Below, piece after piece: positions 60,901 to 64,000 of a DNA stretch of 64,000 nucleotides (positions within the stretch are counted from its first letter, which is position 1; the number at the start of each line of letters is the position of its first letter). The position numbers were made by a program, and so were the translations under genes. The stretch spans positions 992,001 through 1,056,000 of the forward strand of contig JBAJFG010000297.1 of NCBI GenBank assembly GCA_037903475.1. Direction: 5' to 3'. This DNA comes from Ancylostoma caninum. Its lineage: Eukaryota > Nematoda > Chromadorea > Rhabditida > Ancylostomatidae. The notes under the pieces are model-generated. The model saw only the letters and a list, made by a program, of their open reading frames with translations. It was not told where the DNA came from and made no database searches.

Positions 60901-61305
60901 ATGCAATCTATGGGTCCGAGCGGACACATTGGCGGGCCAGGAATGAGTGGCATGCAAAGTGGACCACCTATGGGTCCTCCAAGTGCTTCTCAGATGAGTG
61001 CAGCAGGTCCTCAACTTGTTCCTGGTGGTCCTCAGATGGTTCAAGCTGGCGCCATAGGGCCTGGATCTGTGCAAATGGGTCCAGGGATACCATCAGCTGC
61101 TAACCAACAGCTCACGCAATTAGGCCAACCTCAAAATGGCCATCCACCACCACAAGGTTTATTTTCCTAAAGATTACTGTCATCATAGAAAAGAGTCCAG
61201 AAAAGAAAAAATGTAGTGGAATATTTTTAAGGTTACGGGTACGGTCAAGCGCAACCGAGTGCCTGGTCAAATCCATCTTCTAATGCAGCCATGATAACAG
61301 GGTAG
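33679..61305 (+). CDS. ldb-1: ldb-1, LIM domain-binding protein (LDB1/NLI/Chip family), 11 coding exons
   Basis: Nuclear transcriptional adaptor. Family members homodimerise and bind LIM-homeodomain and LIM-only proteins, linking enhancers and promoters. The spliced model is 33679-33947, 42559-42703, 47402-47519, 47733-47908, 57525-57650, 57783-57929, 58561-58648, 59712-59872, 59968-60078, 60895-61156 and 61232-61305. All junctions are GT-AG, and the phases add up to 1677 nt, or 558 aa plus stop. In order it contains a basic, Pro-rich N-terminus; the dimerization region from about aa 118 to 340 ([38 protein letters not shown]); a basic NLS-like stretch at about 371-390 ([11 protein letters not shown]); the LIM-interaction domain at 411-447 ([20 protein letters not shown]); and a Met/Gly/Pro/Gln-rich tail. 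Vertebrate LDB1 is about 411 aa; the extra length lies at the two ends. The first in-frame ATG was taken as start. Introns 1, 2 and 4 (8.6, 4.7 and 9.6 kb) are filled with transposons. The family assignment is very secure; the exact 5' end is not. Confidence 0.93.
36150..36300. repeat. GC-rich GCGGCAAAAAAAAGCACGC repeat, copy 1
   Basis: Shares GCGGCAAAAAAAAGCACGC, CCTATGCTTAA and GCGGCATCAGAAGT with 60419-60640. Many GCCGCGGC-type palindromes. In ldb-1 intron 1. Confidence 0.5.
36700..36870. repeat. Dispersed repeat, copy 2, inside the hAT element
   Basis: Matches 615-880 at AGACTTGTAG, GCTTGCTCACGTTTTCTGG, GAGGCAGTAATCTC, ATCGACAACGTTGGCCA and ATCGCAAGGTTCA. Function unknown. Confidence 0.6.
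36871..37060. repeat. Truncated copy of the CAGTGGCGGACGCAG MITE family
   Basis: Starts CAGTGACGGACGCAG and shares the G-run, GTGGGGTTTCC, TTGGGGACCCAGA and the following ATAATATTAAT stretch with the copy at 14685. The far end is missing. Nested in the hAT element at 36455. Confidence 0.7.
37667..39795. mobile_element. 2.1-kb foldback element with GGAAGGACCGCAGCA repeats, ldb-1 intron 1
   Basis: Inverted ends TTTACTCGGACAG...TTCGGAAGGACCGCAGCA and the inverse near 39750-39790. The 15-mer GGAAGGACCGCAGCA recurs in both orientations within each arm (about 37694, 37754, 37799, 39622, 39661, 39756). A second element (38059-39555) is inserted between the arms. No coding capacity recognised. Confidence 0.7.
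38059..39555. mobile_element. 1.5-kb Harbinger-like element nested in the foldback
   Basis: Ends GGGCTGGGATTCACGAAAC and, inverted, GGGCTGGGAATCATGA. Subterminal regions are rich in GGCTAG/CTAGCC and AACCACGC repeats. A short relative lies at 58335-58484. The ends resemble Harbinger-type MITEs, but I cannot define a 3-bp target duplication, so the superfamily is tentative. Confidence 0.6.
40446..41290. repeat. Degenerate copy of the same MITE family, split by a piggyBac-like insert
   Basis: The left part GGCCGACGCAGAAAG...GGTGGGGTTTCCCC and the right part TAATTTCGAAAATTCGGCG match the two halves of the 14685 element. A TTAA-flanked insert lies between them. Confidence 0.55.
40556..41159. mobile_element. 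piggyBac-like MITE (604 bp)
   Basis: TTAA target duplications (40552-40555, 41160-41163) flank inverted ends CACATTGACGACAAT and ATTGTCGTCAACATG. The right subterminal part has GGGACCCATGGGTGAG and GGTGGGTCCCACG motifs. TTAA duplication is the hallmark of piggyBac. No transposase; the centre is AT-rich. Confidence 0.8.
42559..42703 (+). CDS. ldb-1: ldb-1 coding exon 2
   Basis: Acceptor TGTTTCAG; the first base completes the split codon from exon 1. Codes aa 90-138, with a Met/Pro/Gln/Ala-rich stretch followed by [12 protein letters not shown]. This matches the DYRIFELNKRL segment that opens the conserved region of LDB1. Donor GTTAGT at 42704, phase 0. Confidence 0.9.
42704..45638 (+). other. 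ldb-1 intron 2, part before the mariner element
   Basis: AT-rich intron. A solitary MITE end (GGTGCTGCCTTCAAACAG-like) lies at about 43466. Nothing else recognised. Confidence 0.6.
45641..46878 (+). mobile_element. Mariner element (1.24 kb), nearly full length, in ldb-1 intron 2
   Basis: Inverted ends TTAGGTTGTCGCGAAACTTT and the inverse with one or two mismatches, flanked by TA duplications (45639-45640, 46879-46880). Length and ends are those of a canonical mariner. It contains a broken DD34D transposase on the + strand. It resembles mariner elements known from hookworms; the exact subfamily is not determined. Confidence 0.92.
45788..46759 (+). pseudogene. Mariner transposase, disrupted
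   Basis: The N-terminal helix-turn-helix part is open for 114 codons ([37 protein letters not shown]). The frame is then lost at about 46126. The first catalytic region reads TGD-stop-KW, where family members have DEKW, at about 46258. The middle part ([15 protein letters not shown]) is intact. The frame is lost again next to the second Asp (YDN, about 46515). The last part keeps [12 protein letters not shown], the third Asp of DD34D. It is clearly inactive. Confidence 0.9.
47402..47519 (+). CDS. ldb-1: ldb-1 coding exon 3 (start of dimerization domain)
   Basis: Acceptor ATTTCAG. Codes aa 139-177 and includes [18 protein letters not shown], aligning with WWDAFTTEFFEDDAMLTI of vertebrate LDB1. 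Donor GTGAGA at 47520, phase 1. Confidence 0.93.
47733..47908 (+). CDS. ldb-1: ldb-1 coding exon 4
   Basis: Acceptor TTTTTTTCAG. Codes aa 178-236 with [16 protein letters not shown] and MYFVIRG, matching IGRTLIPRYFRSIFEG and LYYVLK of LDB1. Donor GTACGT at 47909, phase 0. A 9.6-kb intron follows. Confidence 0.93.
48254..48376 (+). other. Candidate cassette exon of ldb-1 in intron 4 (unconfirmed)
   Basis: A 123-nt open segment bounded by TTGTTGCTCAG and CTA|GTAAGT, in phase 0 at both ends. It fits between exons 4 and 5 without breaking the frame and would add 41 residues ([20 protein letters not shown]... within it). LDB1 proteins have no such insertion, so the default model skips it. Confidence 0.35.
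49244..49551. mobile_element. GC-rich foldback insertion inside the gypsy 5' LTR
   Basis: About 308 bp with long inverted arms (left about 49244-49292, right about 49503-49551). Each arm has a 22-bp near-palindrome at its tip (CTATAGTCCTCGAGGAC... and CTATACTCCTCAAGGAG...). The interior repeats CGCCAACATTGGCG-type palindromes and GGCGGCCG. It is absent from the 3' LTR. No coding capacity seen. Confidence 0.75.
49630..51240. mobile_element. 1.6-kb inverted-repeat element with tRNA-like segments, inside the gypsy 5' LTR
   Basis: Ends are CCAGGGTCAAGC and its inverse GCTTGACCCTGG. CCGTG flanks both sides (with one unmatched C on the left), compatible with a 5-bp target duplication. Long imperfect inverted arms (about 49880-50175 and about 50725-51025) each contain a T-arm/B-box-like stretch (GGTTCGATCCCCGGCGCC and its counterpart GGTTCGATTCCCGGCGC). 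The centre has repeated GATGGGAAATTTCCCATC-type palindromes. No transposase recognised. Confidence 0.75.
51272..51416 (+). pseudogene. gypsy aspartic-protease fragment
   Basis: Contains [19 protein letters not shown], the retroviral-type aspartic-protease active site (DTGA). It is cut off at 51417 by an inserted solo LTR; related coding resumes at about 52261-52360 in another frame. No gag precedes it. Confidence 0.75.
51417..52258. mobile_element. Solo LTR (842 bp) inserted in the gypsy protease region
   Basis: Begins TGTTGGATCACC and ends ATATACTACA (TG...CA). It is flanked by the 4-bp direct repeat ACGA (51413-51416 and 52259-52262). Gypsy coding stops at the left border and resumes at the right. 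The TGTTGG start and short duplication suggest a BEL/Pao-type solo LTR, but no internal region survives to prove the family. Confidence 0.65.
52430..53379 (+). pseudogene. gypsy reverse transcriptase, broken
   Basis: The start is recognised by [15 protein letters not shown] and [16 protein letters not shown]-run at about 52707-52720 coincides with loss of frame. The region 52826-52950 holds stops. Reading then continues from 52951 with [24 protein letters not shown] (catalytic YLDD) and [16 protein letters not shown]. Palm and thumb motifs are characteristic of Ty3/gypsy. Confidence 0.88.
53385..53597 (+). pseudogene. gypsy RNase H, first part
   Basis: Contains [18 protein letters not shown] (RNase H first Asp) and [13 protein letters not shown]. 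An in-frame TAG follows directly, where family members usually have a tyrosine codon. The mariner-like MITE then interrupts the domain at a TA site. Confidence 0.85.
53600..55778. mobile_element. 2.2-kb mariner-type non-autonomous element inside gypsy RNase H
   Basis: Terminal inverted repeats of at least 28 bp (TTAGGTCGTCAAGTATGAAA and its inverse) flanked by TA target duplications (53598-53599, 55779-55780). The TTAGGT start is typical of nematode mariner ends. Host coding is continuous across the insertion. No transposase is present; a further foldback element sits inside. Confidence 0.85.
53896..55131. mobile_element. Foldback element nested inside the mariner-type element
   Basis: Inverted arms about 150-200 bp long (left from 53896, right ending 55131) share CAATGAGGTACCCA, CCTGTACCGCCAGCCGCAAT and AGCTCATGAGCTG. 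The arms are very GC-rich (GCGGCGCCCA, GCGCGC), while the 800-bp centre is AT-rich. No coding capacity or clear target duplication seen. Confidence 0.7.
55781..56140 (+). pseudogene. gypsy RNase H, second part, and connection to integrase
   Basis: Resumes directly after the MITE with [14 protein letters not shown]. It continues with [24 protein letters not shown] and [11 protein letters not shown], all typical of the end of Ty3/gypsy RNase H and the tether that follows. Confidence 0.85.
56337..56980 (+). pseudogene. gypsy integrase, broken
   Basis: Shows a zinc-binding HHCC part ([14 protein letters not shown] to [10 protein letters not shown]), then the catalytic core. The place of the first catalytic Asp reads RLHIEFCE, a Glu. 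The second Asp is in [13 protein letters not shown], and the Glu in [12 protein letters not shown] stop/frameshift at about 56697 separates the first and second acidic residues. The C-terminal part is unrecognisable after about 56870. Confidence 0.85.
57124..57267 (+). repeat. 3' LTR of the gypsy element (144 bp, uninterrupted)
   Basis: Starts TGTTGGGGGGTGACC and ends GTCCTGACACGCTAACT, then the CATTC target duplication. It contains CTACAAATACCCC, a possible TATA-like segment. It provides the intact reference for the broken 5' LTR. Confidence 0.88.
57525..57650 (+). CDS. ldb-1: ldb-1 coding exon 5
   Basis: Acceptor CTTTTTCAG, phase 0. Codes aa 237-278 with [13 protein letters not shown] and [11 protein letters not shown], matching the EGRLYLEFMFDD...KTWHFSIR segment of the LDB1 dimerization domain. 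The donor GTGCTC at 57651 is weak, but the frame and homology resume at the next exon. Confidence 0.9.
57783..57929 (+). CDS. ldb-1: ldb-1 coding exon 6
   Basis: Acceptor ATTCTAG, phase 0 at both ends. Codes aa 279-327. It contains [18 protein letters not shown], aligning with VILEPMQELMSRHKT, the best-conserved part of the family. Confidence 0.93.
58335..58484. mobile_element. 150-bp MITE related to the 38059-39555 element, ldb-1 intron 6
   Basis: Inverted ends GGGCCAGGATTCATGAA and TTCATGAATACCAGCCC. The subterminal GGCTAGCAAACC and CTCCTAGCATAGC match the larger element. It lies just upstream of ldb-1 exon 7. Confidence 0.65.
58561..58648 (+). CDS. ldb-1: ldb-1 coding exon 7
   Basis: Acceptor TTTTTTGCAG. 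Codes aa 328-356, opening with [12 protein letters not shown] (LSPRDCLKTCLF in LDB1) and followed by a short Gln run. Donor GTAAGG at 58649, phase 1. Confidence 0.93.
59256..59479. mobile_element. Tc1/mariner-type MITE (224 bp) in ldb-1 intron 7
   Basis: Inverted ends CAGTCTGCCCGAAACGA and TCGTTTTGGACAGACTG between TA dinucleotides (59254-59255, 59480-59481). The GC-rich interior has no coding capacity I can recognise. Confidence 0.75.
59712..59872 (+). CDS. ldb-1: ldb-1 coding exon 8 (nuclear-localisation stretch)
   Basis: Acceptor TTTTATAG. Codes aa 357-410. [11 protein letters not shown] and NSKNKK match the PSKRRKRK and NSKKKSP nuclear-localisation region of LDB1. Donor GTAAGG at 59873, phase 0. 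Confidence 0.92.
59968..60078 (+). CDS. ldb-1: ldb-1 coding exon 9 (LIM-interaction domain)
   Basis: Acceptor TTTCCAG. Codes aa 411-447. [20 protein letters not shown] is nearly identical to [20 protein letters not shown] of LDB1, the segment that binds tandem LIM domains. The whole domain sits in this one exon, in phase 0 at both ends. The donor GTGCTT is non-ideal. Confidence 0.96.
60419..60640. repeat. GC-rich GCGGCAAAAAAAGCACGC repeat, copy 2
   Basis: A GC-rich island in ldb-1 intron 9 with repeated GCCGCCGCGGCAA, TTGTCGCC and GGCGACAA, able to fold on itself. It ends CCTATGCTTAACC like the copy at 36150. It is probably a foldback MITE. Confidence 0.5.
60895..61156 (+). CDS. ldb-1: ldb-1 coding exon 10
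   Basis: Acceptor CGTTTCAG. Codes aa 448-534, a low-complexity tail rich in Met, Gly, Pro and Gln (for example [16 protein letters not shown]). Donor GTTTAT at 61157, phase 1. Intron 10 is only 75 nt. Confidence 0.85.
61232..61305 (+). CDS. ldb-1: ldb-1 coding exon 11 (C-terminus and stop)
   Basis: Acceptor TTTTTAAG; the first two bases complete the split Gly codon. Codes aa 535-558, containing [18 protein letters not shown], and ends at TAG 61303-61305. LDB1 also has an SPWNSKPPSS-type Ser/Asn/Pro ending. Confidence 0.82.
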
Positions 61306-61600
61306 ACATTTATTCGGTTAGGTACGTTCTTCTTTGTTTGTATTGTAGAGAACATTATTGTGCACTTCATATATAATGTATTACTAATTTATCAGCAGTG
61401 GCTAAAGCCGGCAATTTTGATTTGTGTTATAGCTTCCGATATATTTTTATCCTCGCTGTCTTTTTTAACTTTCGGAAAAAAACTTGCACTGCGATAAGGT
61501 TTATGAATTCGCGTTAAGGTCACAATCACTCTTTACTCACTGGGTTAGTTAGGAGATCCTTATTGTTCCGTAATAAAGTGCTGGACTTATGCGATCTGAT
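61306..61600 (+). terminator. ldb-1: ldb-1 3' UTR and probable poly(A) signal
   Basis: An exact AATAAA lies at 61572-61577, 267 nt after the stop codon. Cleavage would be expected about 15-20 nt downstream. No cDNA evidence is available here. Confidence 0.5.
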
Positions 61601-61887
61601 GCAAAATATTCTACAACCAAGTCATCGTCACACGTTTCTCTTTTTTACTAGTTAAAATGTTAAGTGTTCAAATATTCGAAACCTTTCCTCTTGTATTTTC
61701 CTCGAAGAGGAGCCAATTTTAGTGACAAGGGACCAAGCTAGCTTCTGAATGGCTTTCTTTCATATTGTTAAGCTTAATGAATCAGTGACAAAATTAGTTC
61801 TAGATATGGACAGAACTTGGGGAAGTATAACCGCATTTTGAGGTAGAATATACGTTCTTTTCAAACTAGGCAGATGAGCAACAAATA

Positions 61888-62416
61888 CAGGGTGGGTCAC
61901 AAAAACGGTAACATCGAAAAGTGAACATCGAAAAAGAATTTATACGTACTTTGAAACGTATTTGTAGACTTTATGTTTACTAGGTCATATTTAAAATAAC
62001 GCAACCCTTCACCTCGTGGTATCCCCTTTCAGCTCTGACACTGGAGCCAAGATGTTGAGCGAAGTCGCTGACCGCAACGCGCAATTGGTTGAGGTTCAGG
62101 TCATCCAACATTTTTCGAAGTGCTTGATCAACTAATTCGAATCTCCAAGAGGTTATGAACAAGTCTAGTCTCGGGTATCACCGAAGCCTACTGACCTTAT
62201 GGATTGAGGCTCAAGCAAATAGTTGGTTACTCGATCAATCCAATAGGATCTGAAATGTATTTTTGGCTGAATCCTAGACCAAACATGTCTTGGGGGCCGG
62301 AGAACTGTTTCGGTAAAGCGTTACGAAAGGACATCTCAAATGAGTTTAGTTTCAATGCGAAATAATCTTCTTCAGAAGAGAAACGACCGTTGTTACCGTA
62401 TTTTTGGCCGACCTTG
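61888..62416 (-). mobile_element. Tc1/mariner-like deletion derivative (529 bp) downstream of ldb-1
   Basis: Inverted ends CAGGGTGGGTCACAAAAACG and, inverted, CAAGGTCGGCCAAAAATACG. TA lies on the left and TG on the right. On the - strand, about 61980-62100, VSDFAQHLGSSVRAERGYHE resembles the C-terminal end of IS630/Tc1-type transposases. The rest of the transposase is missing. Confidence 0.6.
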
Positions 62417-64000
62417 TGAATAGACCTCTCGACGATAAATCAAATCCTCACGACCTTTCGAGATATTTCGAAGAAAACTACTTGAAGTCGTTGCTAAACT
62501 TGGAACACACGGAGGTTCCCTTGAAGGCAAAGCTTCGTTACATCTCCTCCTTTCCTCCCCCTCCACCCGGCCATCGCTTTCACGATGCGGCGTTTCAGCA
62601 GCTTTGCTACTGTTTTTTTTTTTTGAGGAGTTTCCCTGCTTCGCGCTAATTTCAGGTGTTCATGCCAAGTGTGAATTTCTGGCAAGTTTTGTTTTCTATG
62701 AAACATAGGATCAAATGCCAAGCGAATAACAGGTCGGCGAACTATGTCTCACATGCGATTTAACTGGAGGTCTCGCGGAAATTCTTTTCAGCTAACAAGG
62801 AGATTTTGAGTCTGCTGACTCATTGTATCAGGAGGCTTTTTATAAGGCACTGTATCAAGTGTTTTCCAATCTTCTAATCATCTGGACCATTTCTGGGCTA
62901 TTTATTTAAGCACAAAGTATAATTGTTGAAGTTGATGGTAAAATTCAAAATTTCTTCAGTTTCGAAAGTTCATTTGTTTCAGAAAATGAATCCCGTGAAG
63001 TTTAATGACTTTGGAGAAAATTTGTCGATTCTAATGTGGTTGACGTTGTTGTATAAAATATTAATTTTCGGCAAGAGTTTTAAATGTTCATGATGTGCTG
63101 TGAAAACAGCCATTGCCTTCCGCATGACATAACAAATATTTGAATTCGAACCACACCAATGCACTAAAGCCTGAAGAAGAGCGGAAATAATTTCATAACG
63201 TGATAGATATTAGGGTATGGATAAAAGATAGTTAAGAATGAGTGTAAGCTTTCTGGAGAGTTCACCGTTTTGGTGCTGCTGCTTATATCAGCTAAGCGGA
63301 AGGGCTCGCAAAATGATTATCGTAGTAGTGAAATACCTTTACATACATTCTGCTGCTTATCGGTCAAGTTTCATCTATAAATGTTCGAATGCGGATCGCT
63401 TGGGAACTTGGTGGTTTGTTGAGTTCCCGAGGAACCGCTAAGAATAACGAGAGGGATTCAGTTGGTGTCCCCAGTGACAAACCGTAGTAGTGATATGCGG
63501 CATTGCATCGCGTCCGTTCTCATTCCCAGTTCACTGTCCTGAAAAGCGAACTTTAGCCTTGTGCTCTCCATTAGTCGCTTTTCTTCCTGTTATAGCCTTC
63601 CGCTAGGCACGATAGTTGAAGATGCGTAAGAGCGAAAAAGATTGTGAAAGGTAATGCGCACCAATACTCAACTATCATCGAGTTTGAAACCGATTGTATC
63701 ATCTGATGCCCGCTCCACGTCAGTGATTCTTTCAGCTTTAATCGCATTTTTCAGTTAATCGAGTAGTGGAGTTCAGCTGCTATTGCCCGTTTGAGTATGG
63801 TTGTGCTGTGGCGCACAGTCGTTGGAAATTGTGGGACGTTCACGGTGCAGAAGAAAACTTTGTTCGAAACTTTCTGTGTCATCACCACTACCTATTCTGT
63901 GATGCCAGCATGTTTGCAATTTTCTTTTTTTTTTTGGCATTTTTTCACTTTCATTTGTTACCCTCCTTGTTGCGCTGGCTTGATGGTGAACAAAATTCAT
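62417..64000. other. No gene supported; 3' flank of ldb-1
   Basis: Short frames on both strands without recognisable motifs. Confidence 0.5.

Overview
This window is nuclear DNA of a nematode, most likely a strongylid (hookworm-like) species. It is AT-rich, has long introns with TTTCAG-type acceptors, and is full of TA-, TTAA- and 8-bp-flanked inverted-repeat elements, mariner relatives and LTR retrotransposons. The clade call rests on gene structure and on a mariner resembling those known from hookworms; it is an inference, not a database match.

One protein-coding gene can be assembled with confidence, on the + strand from 33679 to 61305: the LIM-domain-binding protein gene ldb-1 (LDB1/NLI/Chip family). 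Eleven coding exons join in frame to 558 codons plus a stop. They carry the LDB dimerization region, a basic nuclear-localisation stretch and a complete LIM-interaction domain. Most of the 27.6-kb span is intron, and introns 1, 2 and 4 have grown through transposon insertion.

Layout. 1-30 kb: no gene I can support. It holds a LINE 3' end, MITEs, a mariner deletion derivative, a 59-bp minisatellite (about 8.5-9.2 kb), a 99-bp minisatellite (about 15.9-16.7 kb), a hAT MITE, a palindrome-rich foldback element (about 22 kb) and a weak GPCR-like fragment on the - strand near 29 kb. 30.2-30.7 kb: a GC/CpG-rich block that could be an upstream promoter region. 33.5-34 kb: first coding exon of ldb-1 with two tiny upstream ORFs. 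34-42.5 kb (intron 1): hAT, Harbinger-like foldback and piggyBac-like elements. 42.7-47.4 kb (intron 2): a nearly full-length broken mariner. 47.9-57.5 kb (intron 4): a Ty3/gypsy element with intact 5-bp target duplications, itself invaded by at least five further insertions. 57.5-61.3 kb: the remaining ldb-1 exons. 61.3-64 kb: the 3' flank with a Tc1/mariner-like deletion derivative.

The most interesting points are the nested intron-4 stack, an inverted-repeat element whose two arms each carry a tRNA-like T-arm/B-box, a phase-compatible 123-nt open segment in intron 4 that could be a cassette exon inside the dimerization domain, and the palindrome-array foldback elements.
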